A DNA stretch of 25,860 bases from Peptoniphilus_A harei_B (GTDB lineage: Bacteria; Bacillota; Clostridia; Tissierellales; Peptoniphilaceae), in assembly GCA_032560695.1 (NCBI GenBank), contig JAWGHR010000016.1, positions 1-25,860 of the forward strand, written 5' to 3'. Of this stretch, positions 6,694 to 14,460 are shown one piece after another (the first letter of the stretch is position 1; every line of letters begins with the position of its first letter). The notes under the pieces were generated by a model, which was not told the DNA's origin, ran no database searches, and saw only the letters and a program-made list of their open reading frames with translations. The position numbers and the translations under genes were made by a program.

Positions 6694-7542
6694 ATGAAAA
6701 AATTGTTAGCTACAATTTTATTTGTCTTCACTCTGGTCTTTAACGTCTATGCCTTTGATAAGGACCAAATGTCCTACAATGTTTATGATGAGACAAATAC
6801 CCTTAGTCAAGAGACAATAGACTATCTCAACAAAACCACTTATGATCTTAAAAAGAAGACTGGTGGAGAGATAGGAGTTGTCATAGTCAATAGCTTAGAA
6901 GGCTATTCCCTTGAAGAATACGCCACAAAGATTTTTAATGACATAAAAATTGGCGACAAAGACAAGGACAATGGAGTCCTAATCCTACTTGCTCTTCTTG
7001 ACGATGAAAATAGGCTGGTAAAAATAGAGCCAGGTTATGGGGCAGAGGGATTTGTTCCCGATGCCTATGCATCGAGAATTATAAGGGCAATGGGAAGGGC
7101 TGTTGCTGAAAATGAAAATGAAAGGCCCTTTGAAAAGGCAGTCCTTGAAGGATACGCTCAAATAATAAAATTATACGAGGGAGAATATGGCGTTGACATT
7201 GTGGCAAGAGAGCCACAAGAAGCCATTGATTATTCTGATGATGATTATTATAGAGAAGGAGATCCCTTCTTGGCAATTTTTAAATTAATTGTCATCATTG
7301 CCATAATTTCTATAATTTTTAGAAATAGAAATGGTGGTGGACCTGGTGGCGGAAGTGGACCAGGAAGCAGAAGAAGACAAAGACCAGTGATTTTCTGGGG
7401 GCCAGGTTCCTTTGGAGGCTATGGTGGCTTCGGAGGATCAGGTGGTTTCGGTGGATCATCTGGTGGATTTGGCGGCGGAGGCTTTGGAGGCTTCGGTGGA
7501 GGAGGTTCCTCTGGTGGCGGTGGCGCCAGCGGAAGGATTTAA
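6694..7542 (+). CDS. TPM-domain protein (YgcG type) with Gly-rich tail
   Basis: 282 residues from the ATG at 6694. An in-frame GTG at 6685 is less likely because AGGTGA (6683-6688) sits five bases before the ATG. A signal peptide (about 1-21, ending VYA) leads to a TPM_phosphatase domain (about 25-165) with the features VYDETNTLS, GGEIGVVIVNS, DKDNGVLILLAL and EPGYGAEGFVPD. A membrane helix follows at about 195-212, then an extremely glycine/serine-rich tail, the low-complexity C-terminus usual for this family. The TPM domain is thus predicted outside the cell, anchored by the single helix. Its last codon is three bases from the stop of the convergent gene. Function beyond the LemA association is uncertain. 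Confidence 0.9.
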   Translation: MKKLLATILFVFTLVFNVYAFDKDQMSYNVYDETNTLSQETIDYLNKTTYDLKKKTGGEIGVVIVNSLEGYSLEEYATKIFNDIKIGDKDKDNGVLILLALLDDENRLVKIEPGYGAEGFVPDAYASRIIRAMGRAVAENENERPFEKAVLEGYAQIIKLYEGEYGVDIVAREPQEAIDYSDDDYYREGDPFLAIFKLIVIIAIISIIFRNRNGGGPGGGSGPGSRRRQRPVIFWGPGSFGGYGGFGGSGGFGGSSGGFGGGGFGGFGGGGSSGGGGASGRI

Positions 7543-7545
7543 TCT

Positions 7546-8250
7546 TTAGCCAAAGATAAGAGAAAAAATTCCAATCAAAATAATTTGATGGAGAAAATAA
7601 ATTAAAAGAGAATGCCTACCCATGATATTGATAATATTGTGGGAGGCTTCTTTTTTTGGAAATTTTATAAAGTCAAAGAGGAAGTAGCCCATGTAAAATA
7701 AAAATATCCAAGGGATAATAGGGAAGTAGTCGCCTGACGAAAAGTTGTCGCTTGGTAGACCAAGGATAAATAAGTTCAAATCGTAGAGAGACTTTGGGAT
7801 TGAAACCTTACCAAAGAAAATACTTCCATAGTAAATTCTTTTTAAGCTAACAAATAAAATCGTACTTAAAATAAGTCCAAGCTTTGGATTTATTTTTTTT
7901 ATGTAGTTTTTTATAAGCATGTGGATCAAAGTGGCAAGAGCAAAGAAGTGAATGATTCCAAAATATATTGCATCTTCCTTAGAAAAGATGTAGGACCCAA
8001 GAGTTATTAAGAGAGAAAGTCCAGTTAAGATTAGAAATTTCTTCTTAAAATTATTGGAAAAGTGAGTTGAGTAACCTGAAATCAAAATAAAAAAAATGCA
8101 AATATATTGTTGGTAATAGTAAAAGTTGTGGTTGAAGTTAAATCCGTAGAAATTTTCAAGGTCAAAGAGACCGTGATAAATTATCATATTTATAATAGTG
8201 AAGCCACGCAAAAAATCTATGGCGTTGTATCTTTTTTTAATAGTATCCAT
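7546..8250 (-). CDS. DUF1624/heparan-alpha-glucosaminide N-acetyltransferase-like membrane protein
   Basis: 234 residues, hydrophobic with about six to seven membrane helices. The N-terminus RYNAIDFLRGFTIINMIIYHG is the hallmark of this acyltransferase-like family, with the Arg after FL and the helix-borne His. Other family-like signs are FILISGYSTHFS, a GIIHFFALATL segment and the C-terminal GRHSLLIYFLHQ. These proteins are thought to acylate sugars or cell-surface polymers; the substrate here is unknown. GAGGTG precedes the ATG. It is convergent with the TPM gene with only three bases between stops and no clear terminator between them. Confidence 0.82.
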   Translation of the reverse strand: MDTIKKRYNAIDFLRGFTIINMIIYHGLFDLENFYGFNFNHNFYYYQQYICIFFILISGYSTHFSNNFKKKFLILTGLSLLITLGSYIFSKEDAIYFGIIHFFALATLIHMLIKNYIKKINPKLGLILSTILFVSLKRIYYGSIFFGKVSIPKSLYDLNLFILGLPSDNFSSGDYFPIIPWIFLFYMGYFLFDFIKFPKKEASHNIINIMGRHSLLIYFLHQIILIGIFSLIFG

Positions 8251-8266
8251 GTAACACCTCAGAAAA

Positions 8267-8275
8267 ATTATAACA
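8267..8275 (-). promoter_or_regulatory. Extended -10 promoter of the DUF1624 gene
   Basis: On the minus strand TGTTATAAT, the same nine bases as in front of the desulfurase gene, lies 17 bases upstream of the ATG (8250). It predicts a very short leader that still contains the GAGGTG ribosome site. No good -35 hexamer is seen. Confidence 0.5.
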
Positions 8276-8315
8276 CAAATAAGACTGAGCTAAGTGAGCT
8301 GAAGTTGTTGATTTA

Positions 8316-8440
8316 GTAAAAAATTATGAATTTGTAAAAGATTAGGAAGTCGTAAAAGATTATGAATTTGTAAAAGATTATGAAGTCGTAAAAAATTATG
8401 AACTTGTAAAAGATATGAAGTTATAAAAACTTATAAAATT
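8316..8440. repeat. 18-bp tandem repeat, about seven units
   Basis: Units begin GTAAAAGATTATGAA followed by TTT or GTC. Boundaries are 8316, 8334, 8352, 8370, 8388, 8406 (17 bp) and 8423. Units 2-4 alternate between endings GTC, TTT and GTC, suggesting a 36-bp higher-order period. The unit length is a multiple of three and one frame reads V-K-D-Y-E-(F/V), but a TAG interrupts unit 2, a TGA lies just upstream and no start codon is seen. The last two units are degenerate. No spacers are present, so it is not a CRISPR array. Its role is unknown. Confidence 0.85.
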
Positions 8441-8494
8441 GTAAACAAATACTTGTTGAGAAATTTTTATGTTCTTCTAGTTTTTTATTTAAAA

Positions 8495-8578
8495 TTATTT
8501 AGTCATAAGATAGATGTAAAATCCCTTTAAAAGAAACCCTGCTAGAATTCCAAAAATAAAAATTAAAAAATTTTTCAT
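8495..8578 (-). CDS. Small membrane protein, 27 residues
   Basis: On the minus strand an ATG at 8576-8578 is preceded by AAGGAGG with a five-base spacer, one of the best ribosome sites in the window. It opens a 27-codon frame ending in TAA at 8495-8497. The peptide starts MKNFLIFIFGILAGFLLKG and ends YLMTK: one membrane helix with lysines at both ends, a typical bacterial small membrane protein. It was found by reading the DNA, not from any long frame. I recognise no family. Toxin peptide, transporter regulator and leader peptide are all possible; the strong ribosome site is the main support. Confidence 0.55.
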   Translation of the reverse strand: MKNFLIFIFGILAGFLLKGFYIYLMTK

Positions 8579-8783
8579 AAGTCCTCCTTAACAAATAAAA
8601 TATATTAAACATAAAGGGGAAGCAAGAAGAAAATGGTTATAAAAGAAAAATATTTAGTAAATTATATTTTATAAAAAATTTAATAAAATAAATTGCCTAA
8701 GCTATTGACTTTAAATATCTTAACATTTATACTCTAATGAGTTTAATAATTTAAGTAATTTGTTTAATATTATAGGTGATGCA
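8579..8783. other. AT-rich intergenic region between the small ORF and the pot operon
   Basis: This stretch is very AT-rich and separates the divergent small ORF from the regulator gene. It holds the promoter described at 8705-8733 and the two ribosome sites. Nothing else convincing is seen. An operator for the XRE regulator probably lies here, but I could not pick a clear palindrome. Confidence 0.5.
8705..8733 (+). promoter_or_regulatory. Sigma-A promoter of the regulator-potABCD operon
   Basis: TTGACT (8705-8710), 17 bases, TATACT (8728-8733): near-consensus -35 and -10 with ideal spacing. The start would be near 8740, giving a leader of about 44 bases before the ATG at 8784. Confidence 0.75.
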
Positions 8784-9323
8784 ATGAATATTGGAAATAA
8801 AATAAAAGAAATGAGAATTGAAAAAGGACTTACCCAAGAGGAGCTAGCAGATAGGTCAGAACTCACTAAGGGTTTCATTTCTCAAATCGAAAGAGATTTG
8901 ACATCGCCATCTGTCGACTCTCTTTTAGATATACTTGAGGCACTTGGTACTGATCCTGGCCTTTTTTTTAAGAGAGAAGAAAATGAAAAAATAATTTTCA
9001 CTGAAGAGGACTTTTTCGAAAGTGAAAATGATGAGCTTGGCTATGTCCTTGACTGGGTTGTTCCCAATGCACAAAAAAACCAAATGGAACCCATGAGGAT
9101 ATTAATTAAACCAGGTGGGACTTCCAAAGAGGTCCAGCCCTATGAGGGCGAGGAGTTTGGCTTTGTCCTTAGAGGATCTGTTAAACTCTATTATGGAAGT
9201 GAAGAGTATAAGGTGAAAAAGGGAGATTGCTTTTATTTTAAAGCCAATAAGTCCCATTACTTAAAGAATGAAGGAAAGTGCGATACTGAGATTTTGTGGA
9301 TATCATCTCCACCAAATTTTTAG
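8784..9323 (+). CDS. XRE-cupin transcriptional regulator of the polyamine operon
   Basis: 179 residues from the ATG at 8784, four bases after AGGTGA; a longer frame from 8760 lacks a ribosome site. An XRE helix-turn-helix lies at about residues 4-58, with LTQEELADRSELTKGFISQIER as the recognition core. A cupin_2 domain at about 100-175 shows PGGTSKEV, GEEFGFVLRGSVKLYYG and KGDCFYFKANKSHYLKN. Regulators of this type (PuuR-like) commonly sit first in potABCD operons and are thought to sense polyamines through the cupin. Here potA starts 10 bases downstream, so the protein probably controls its own operon. Ligand and sign of regulation are inference. Confidence 0.9.
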   Translation: MNIGNKIKEMRIEKGLTQEELADRSELTKGFISQIERDLTSPSVDSLLDILEALGTDPGLFFKREENEKIIFTEEDFFESENDELGYVLDWVVPNAQKNQMEPMRILIKPGGTSKEVQPYEGEEFGFVLRGSVKLYYGSEEYKVKKGDCFYFKANKSHYLKNEGKCDTEILWISSPPNF

Positions 9324-9333
9324 GCGGTGAAAT

Positions 9334-10368
9334 ATGGAAAATTATGTAATTGAATTAAAAAATATTAGCAAGAGCTTTGGCGACAATGTAATTTTAGAAA
9401 ATTTTGACTTTAAGGTAAAAAAGGATGAGTTCCTTACAATTCTTGGACCATCAGGTTGTGGAAAAACTACTATTTTAAGATTAATCGGTGGCTTTGAAGA
9501 ACCAGATGAGGGACAAATTCTTTTTAATGGAGAGGACATAACAAACAAGGAAGCCTATGAGAGAAGGATCAATACAGTTTTTCAAAAGTACGCTCTCTTT
9601 CCTCACATGAATGTCTTCGATAACATAGCCTTTGGCCTAAAAATAAAGAAGATGGACAAGAAAGTCATCAAGGAAAAGGTAAAGGAAGTTTTAAAGCTTG
9701 TTAACCTTGTGGGTTTTGAAAACAGGGAGATAGAGTCCCTATCAGGTGGTCAACAACAAAGAATTGCCATTGCAAGAGCCCTTGTAAATGAGCCAGACGT
9801 TCTTTTGCTTGACGAGCCATTAGGAGCTCTTGACTTGAAACTAAGACAAGCCATGCAGATTGAGTTAAAGAGGATTCAAAAAAGTGTTGGGATAACTTTT
9901 ATTTACGTTACCCACGACCAAGAAGAGGCTCTTTCTATGAGTGACACTGTTGTTGTTTTAAACAATGGCGATGTCCAACAAATGGATAGCCCAATAAACA
10001 TTTACAACGAGCCAAAGAATGCCTTTGTCGCAGACTTTATTGGAGAGTCTAACATAATAAAGGGAAGGATGCTTGAGGACTTCAAGGTAAGATTCTTGGA
10101 TTATGATTTTCCTTGCGTCGACAAGGGCTTTAAGGTCAATGAAGATGTTGAAGTAGTAGTGAGACCTGAAGATGTGATTTTAGTTGATGAAAATTACCAA
10201 GTTGAAGGCACAGTAACAAGTCTTGTCTTCAAAGGCGTTCACTATGAAATGACAGTGGATATTGATGGCTACTCTATGCTTGTTCAATCAACAGAAAAAA
10301 GAGAAGTGGGAGAGAAGACAGGCATAATAATCAAACCAGACCTAATTCACGTTATGAGGTTAAGCTAA
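9334..10368 (+). CDS. potA: Spermidine/putrescine ABC transporter ATP-binding protein
   Basis: 344 residues. The nucleotide-binding domain has Walker A GPSGCGKTT (38-46), the Q-loop FQKYALFPH, the signature LSGGQQQR, Walker B VLLLDEP with the D-loop GALD, and the H-loop His in VTHDQEEA. A TOBE-like beta domain fills about residues 270-344. It drives import by the PotBC pore. Length and order match PotA. GGCGGTGA lies before the ATG, and potB starts one base after the stop, so translation is coupled. Confidence 0.95.
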   Translation: MENYVIELKNISKSFGDNVILENFDFKVKKDEFLTILGPSGCGKTTILRLIGGFEEPDEGQILFNGEDITNKEAYERRINTVFQKYALFPHMNVFDNIAFGLKIKKMDKKVIKEKVKEVLKLVNLVGFENREIESLSGGQQQRIAIARALVNEPDVLLLDEPLGALDLKLRQAMQIELKRIQKSVGITFIYVTHDQEEALSMSDTVVVLNNGDVQQMDSPINIYNEPKNAFVADFIGESNIIKGRMLEDFKVRFLDYDFPCVDKGFKVNEDVEVVVRPEDVILVDENYQVEGTVTSLVFKGVHYEMTVDIDGYSMLVQSTEKREVGEKTGIIIKPDLIHVMRLS

Positions 10369-10369
10369 T

Positions 10370-11200
10370 ATGAAGAAATTTTCACTAATTTATTTATTTT
10401 GGGGCCTAGTGTTTATTGTATTCCCACTATTTTTAATACTTGCCCACTCCTTGAGCTCAAACACAAACCTAGCAGATTTTGCCTTTACACTTGACAACTT
10501 CTCAAGGTTTTTTGAGCCTCTTTATGTAAAAATTTTAATTACATCTCTTGTATTGGCAGGAGTTTCCACAATATTGTGCCTAATCATTGGCTACCCAGTG
10601 GCATATATAATTTCACAAATGAGTGAAAAAGTAAGAAATAACATGATTTTAGTTTTTATAATTCCCATGTGGATGAACTTCCTCTTGAGGACTTATGCTT
10701 GGCTTACACTTCTTGGCAATAAAGGATTGATTAATAAATTTATTGGACTTTTTGGTTGGGGACCTTGGGATTTAATGTACAACTCCAAAGCCATAATGAT
10801 AGGCATGGTTTATAACTTCTTGCCCTTTATGGTTCTGCCAATTTATACAGTCCTATTAAAAATGGACAAAAAACTAATTGAAGCAGCAAAAGATCTTGGA
10901 GCCAACGACTTCAAAGTTTTTATGAAGGTTATACTTCCACTTTCTCTACCAGGAATTTACACAGGCATAACTATGGTATTTATACCAGCAATTTCAACTT
11001 TTGTTGTACCAAACTTGCTAGGTGGAAACAACTTCTACTTAATTGGCAACCTAATTGAAAAACAGTTTACCTTTACAGGAGATTGGGGCTTTGGATCAGC
11101 AATTTCTATGATCTTAATTGTAATTATGCTTTTGATATTAGTCATTCCAAAACTATTTAATGGAAAAATAAAAACTAGTGAAATAGGAGGTGGCTTTTAA
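10370..11200 (+). CDS. potB: Spermidine/putrescine ABC transporter permease PotB
   Basis: 276 residues with about six membrane helices. The EAA coupling loop reads EAAKDLGANDFKVFMKVILP, the contact site for PotA, and MWMNFLLRTYAW is typical of PotB. Its TAATG junction with potC (stop and start share one A) implies coupled translation. It forms the inner-membrane channel together with PotC. Confidence 0.93.
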   Translation: MKKFSLIYLFWGLVFIVFPLFLILAHSLSSNTNLADFAFTLDNFSRFFEPLYVKILITSLVLAGVSTILCLIIGYPVAYIISQMSEKVRNNMILVFIIPMWMNFLLRTYAWLTLLGNKGLINKFIGLFGWGPWDLMYNSKAIMIGMVYNFLPFMVLPIYTVLLKMDKKLIEAAKDLGANDFKVFMKVILPLSLPGIYTGITMVFIPAISTFVVPNLLGGNNFYLIGNLIEKQFTFTGDWGFGSAISMILIVIMLLILVIPKLFNGKIKTSEIGGGF

Positions 11201-11982
11201 TGAAAAAATTAATAGATAGGATTTACTTATTTTTAATATTTTTATTCTTGTATGCACCGATTATCATCCTAGTTGTCTTTAGTTTTAACAACTCCAAGCT
11301 AAGAGGATCTTGGGCGGGCTTTACTCTTAAGTGGTACAAAAATTTGTTTTCTGACCCAGCAATTCTATCCTCTCTATGGACAACACTGATAGTAGCAGTT
11401 GTAGCGACAGTGATTTCCACTATTGTTGGAACTATTTCTGCCATTGCCATAAATGAACTTAGGGGTTTTAAAAAGGATGCCATCCTTAATATAAATTACC
11501 TACCAGTAATTAACCCTGACATTGTAACAGCAGTTGCCCTTATGGGACTTTTTGGACTTTTTAACATAAGAATGGGATATACAACAATGATAATTTCACA
11601 CATTGTCTTCTGCATTCCCTATGTTATTCTTTCCATCTTGCCAAAGTTAAATCAACTGCAAAAAAATACAGTTGAGGCAGCCCTAGACCTAGGTGCAACT
11701 CCAACTTATGCCATATTAAATGTTGTAATTCCACAAATTAAACCTGCAATATTAACTGGGGCACTAATGTCCTTTACACTTTCCATTGATGATTTTGTAA
11801 TTTCCTTCTTCAACACAGGCCAAGGAGTTTCAAACCTTTCAATAACAATTTACTCCATGGCGAGAAAGGGAATTAACCCATCAATAAATGCAGTATCAAC
11901 ATTAATGTTAGTAGCACTTTTAATCCTTCTTGTAATAATCAACAAGAGAAGTGAGAGAATGAGAAAAATCGAGGTAATCTAA
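11200..11982 (+). CDS. potC: Spermidine/putrescine ABC transporter permease PotC
   Basis: 260 residues, about six membrane helices. LYAPIIILVVFSFNNS near the N-terminus and the FTLKWYKNLF stretch are classical PotC features. The EAA loop is EAALDLGATPTYAILNVVIP, and SFTLSIDDFVISFF follows. It pairs with PotB. AGGAGG lies inside the end of potB, and the stop overlaps the potD start as TAATG. Confidence 0.94.
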   Translation: MKKLIDRIYLFLIFLFLYAPIIILVVFSFNNSKLRGSWAGFTLKWYKNLFSDPAILSSLWTTLIVAVVATVISTIVGTISAIAINELRGFKKDAILNINYLPVINPDIVTAVALMGLFGLFNIRMGYTTMIISHIVFCIPYVILSILPKLNQLQKNTVEAALDLGATPTYAILNVVIPQIKPAILTGALMSFTLSIDDFVISFFNTGQGVSNLSITIYSMARKGINPSINAVSTLMLVALLILLVIINKRSERMRKIEVI

Positions 11983-13037
11983 TGAAAAAATTGAAAAAAA
12001 TTATTTTAGCACTTGCAATCCTAATGGTATTTTCCCTAACAGGATGTGGTAAAGAGGAAACAGCAAAAGAAGAAATTTATGTTTACAACTGGGGAGAATA
12101 TATTGACCCACAAATTCTAAAGGACTTCCAAAAGGAAACAGGCATCAAGGTAAACTACGACACTTACGCATCTAACGAAGACCTTTATATTAAGATGACA
12201 CAATCACAAGACAAGTACGATGTAGTTGTTCCTAGTGATTACATGATTGAAAGACTAATCAAAGAAGGACTTGTAAGAGAAATTGACTTTAAAAATGTTC
12301 CAAACTTTGAAAATGTAGAAGACATCTTAAAGAATCCAAGCTTTGATCCAGAAAATAAATATTCTGTTCCATACTTCTGGGGAACTGTGGGAATAGTTTA
12401 CAACAAGGCAGAAGTTAAGGACAAGGTTGATTCATGGGATATACTTTGGAATGAAAAATATAAAGACCAAATAATTATGTATAACTCACAAAGAGATACT
12501 TTGGGAATTGCCCTTAAGAGATTGGGATATTCTCTAAACTCAACAAATGAAAATGAACTACAAGAAGCTAAAAAATCATTAATAGAACAAAAGCCTTTGG
12601 TTTATGCTTATCTTGATGATGATGGACGTGATGTTATAGTACAAGGAGATGCGAACTTATCTGTAATGTATTCAGGTGATGCCCTTCTTATGATGGACCA
12701 AAATGAAGACCTTGACTATGTAGTGCCAAAAGAAGGTTCTAACATTTGGTACGACTCCATGGTTATTCCAAAGAATGCACAAAATGTCGAGGGAGCAGAA
12801 AAATTTATAAATTACATGCTAGAAAAAGAAGTTCAAGCAAAAAATGCTGAGTATTGTGTAGGTTACACTTCACCAGTTAAGGGAGTAAAAGAAATGCTAC
12901 CAGATGAAATTAAAAACTCAAAGGTTGCATATCCAGACCTTGATAAGCTTCCAGAATTAGAATCCTTTAAAGATCTAGGAGATTTTATAAAAGTTTATGA
13001 TAGAATCTGGACAGAAATTAATGCTTCTAATCTTTAA
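11982..13037 (+). CDS. potD: Spermidine/putrescine-binding lipoprotein PotD
   Basis: 351 residues. A lipoprotein signal with lipobox LTGC (Cys22) anchors it outside the membrane. The mature part is a periplasmic-binding-protein type 2 fold: VYNWGEYIDPQILKDFQKET at its start is the PotD hallmark, followed by YDVVVPSDYMIERL and the hinge-region PYFWGTVGIVYN. It captures polyamine and delivers it to PotBC. It is the last pot gene. I see no strong intrinsic terminator behind it; only a short AT-only hairpin lies at 13044-13060. Confidence 0.95.
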   Translation: MKKLKKIILALAILMVFSLTGCGKEETAKEEIYVYNWGEYIDPQILKDFQKETGIKVNYDTYASNEDLYIKMTQSQDKYDVVVPSDYMIERLIKEGLVREIDFKNVPNFENVEDILKNPSFDPENKYSVPYFWGTVGIVYNKAEVKDKVDSWDILWNEKYKDQIIMYNSQRDTLGIALKRLGYSLNSTNENELQEAKKSLIEQKPLVYAYLDDDGRDVIVQGDANLSVMYSGDALLMMDQNEDLDYVVPKEGSNIWYDSMVIPKNAQNVEGAEKFINYMLEKEVQAKNAEYCVGYTSPVKGVKEMLPDEIKNSKVAYPDLDKLPELESFKDLGDFIKVYDRIWTEINASNL

Positions 13038-13061
13038 TATGCTAATAAATTTGTTTATTTT

Positions 13062-13117
13062 AAGACCTCCATATGATATCATGTATATTAAGCGAAATGT
13101 TTTCATGATGGAGGTTT
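13062..13117 (+). promoter_or_regulatory. Hairpin that can bury the ribosome site of the next gene
   Basis: ACCTCCAT (13065-13072) is a perfect complement of ATGGAGGT (13108-13115), which contains the Shine-Dalgarno of the gene starting at 13121. The pairing extends on both sides (AAG outside with one G-T pair, ATG inside with a single bulged G) to about 14 bp. No T run follows, so this looks like a translational or RNA-stability element rather than a terminator. The loop (13076-13103) has no recognised ligand motif. Confidence 0.6.
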
Positions 13118-13120
13118 AAA

Positions 13121-14149
13121 ATGAACGAGAGAATAAAAAAGCTTGTGGTATTTGCAATTTTTATATTAGTACTTATGTTAGCTTCTCTAACTGCTTTTTT
13201 CAGTAAGTCTCTTATGTGGCCAAACGCTGACGTAGACAGGGAGTTCGACGGAATTCTTTTTAACAATGCTGATGGAGTAGAAAATCTACAAGTTACAAGA
13301 TCCATGGCAAAAGAAGGCCAAGAAAATCTAATAAAATACGACATAAAGTTTAATTACACAGGCGAAGATTCAACAGCAAGAATATTAGGCACACCTAATA
13401 GGCAAATTTTCTTTGGCGAAGGAATTACTTACGGCAAGTCAAAGGTAAAGCTAAAGGGAGACTTTGACAAAATTAATAAATCTCTTTTCGAAGAAAAATT
13501 AAAATTAAAGGTAAAAGATTTTTATAACAAGACTGATAATAAGGACTTTAAGGCAGTGAGTGAAGTAAAACTAGCTTTAAAGGAAAAAGTTGGCGAATAT
13601 GAATTCACAGTTTACTATCCAGCAAATCCACTTTATTTTTCAGGTGGACAAAAGGTTGAAGATGCTTCAATATTTGTGACAAATGCAAAGGTAGAAAACT
13701 GGACTGAATCAATTAAGTCAAGCAACAGTGTAAAAGAAGCTTACACAAATTCAGGTTATTATGTAAATAAGATTGAATTAATAAACCAAGGACTAATAAA
13801 TAAAATTTCTCTTATTAACACAGCAAGTACAGTTATCTTCTTAGTATTAACACTAGGAGTAATTGCTCTTATTTGGTTTGATAGGGGTAATTTTAAAATT
13901 TATCTTGGTGCCCTATTTATAATGATTCCTGCATTTTATAGGTTCATGGACAAGGGAACAAGTAACCTTGGTGTTCTTATAGCCTACCCAATCTTGGGAC
14001 TAATTGCATCAATCGCAGCAAGATTTCTTGCATCTGATGGCGACTTTACCCTAAGTAGCAAAGAAATGAAACAATCAGTGGCATTTTTATTAATGTACTT
14101 TGTTTTTTCACTTGTGTTCTTTATGATACCAAGAGTATTTATTGGATAA
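13121..14149 (+). CDS. Membrane protein of unknown function
   Basis: 342 residues with no family I recognise. One N-terminal membrane helix (about 8-28) is followed by a soluble, probably extracellular part (30-230) rich in beta-prone segments and lysines. Four closely spaced C-terminal helices lie at about 235-255, 260-277, 283-305 and 318-340. The ATG has GGAGG (13110-13114) seven bases upstream, but that site lies in the hairpin described above. It follows potD by 83 bases and ends at its own terminator, so it may be read through from the pot operon or have a separate promoter. A link to polyamine uptake is only positional. Confidence 0.8.
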   Translation: MNERIKKLVVFAIFILVLMLASLTAFFSKSLMWPNADVDREFDGILFNNADGVENLQVTRSMAKEGQENLIKYDIKFNYTGEDSTARILGTPNRQIFFGEGITYGKSKVKLKGDFDKINKSLFEEKLKLKVKDFYNKTDNKDFKAVSEVKLALKEKVGEYEFTVYYPANPLYFSGGQKVEDASIFVTNAKVENWTESIKSSNSVKEAYTNSGYYVNKIELINQGLINKISLINTASTVIFLVLTLGVIALIWFDRGNFKIYLGALFIMIPAFYRFMDKGTSNLGVLIAYPILGLIASIAARFLASDGDFTLSSKEMKQSVAFLLMYFVFSLVFFMIPRVFIG

Positions 14150-14164
14150 GTTAATATGTAGTTT

Positions 14165-14194
14165 AAAAGCTCAATATTCTATTGGGCTTTTTTT
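14165..14194 (+). terminator. Intrinsic terminator after the unknown membrane gene
   Basis: AGCTCAATA (14168-14176) pairs with TATTGGGCT (14180-14188), with one G-T pair and a three-base loop. Flanking A and T runs lengthen the stem, and T7 follows. Confidence 0.85.
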
Positions 14195-14313
14195 ATTGCA
14201 AATTTTTATTAAAAGCTTAGGGCTTTGTATAAAATTAAAAAATATTTTTATAAATTATTAGAATTAAAAATTAATTTTAGGAATTTAACTATAGGCTATG
14301 AAGTTATAAAGGA

Positions 14314-14337
14314 TCACAAATAATTAAATTTTTGTGA
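14314..14337. promoter_or_regulatory. Operator-like inverted repeat TCACAAA-N10-TTTGTGA
   Basis: Two perfect 7-bp arms separated by 10 bases, about 65 bases upstream of the -35 box of the BMP gene. The half-site is more GC-rich than its surroundings. A dimeric activator or repressor could bind here; which one is unknown. Confidence 0.4.
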
Positions 14338-14401
14338 ATTAATAAATATTTCTTAGAAAAATAAAAAGTATAAACATAATAGGAAAACTTTTTTATTAAA
14401 A

Positions 14402-14430
14402 TTGAAATAATAACTTATTTAATATATAAT
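14402..14430 (+). promoter_or_regulatory. Sigma-A promoter of the BMP lipoprotein gene
   Basis: TTGAAA (14402-14407), 17 bases, TATAAT (14425-14430): consensus -10, good -35 and ideal spacing. Transcription would start near 14437, just ahead of AGGAGG and the ATG at 14461. Confidence 0.8.
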
Positions 14431-14460
14431 TTAATTAAATAACTATAGGAGGATTTTTAA

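Larger units (their letters stand above)
14195..14460 (+). other. AT-rich upstream region of the BMP lipoprotein gene
   Basis: About 265 bases of extremely AT-rich DNA without a gene. It holds an operator-like inverted repeat, TCACAAA (14314-14320) and TTTGTGA (14331-14337) with a 10-base spacer, and the promoter at 14402-14430. I looked for a purine riboswitch, which would fit a nucleoside importer, and found none of its conserved core. Confidence 0.55.

Noticed and set aside
8316..8422. Coding gene for a VKDYE-repeat protein
   Set aside because: In-frame TAG in unit 2, TGA just upstream and no start or ribosome site, so it is kept only as a repeat with a possible coding past.
8316..8440. 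CRISPR array
   Set aside because: Units of 18 bp are contiguous without spacers and drift in sequence; no cas genes nearby.
13044..13060. Terminator of the pot operon
   Set aside because: Only a six-base A-T hairpin with a weak T stretch; not convincing as an intrinsic terminator.
14195..14460. Purine riboswitch upstream of the nucleoside importer
   Set aside because: The conserved three-way-junction core and loop sequences are not present.
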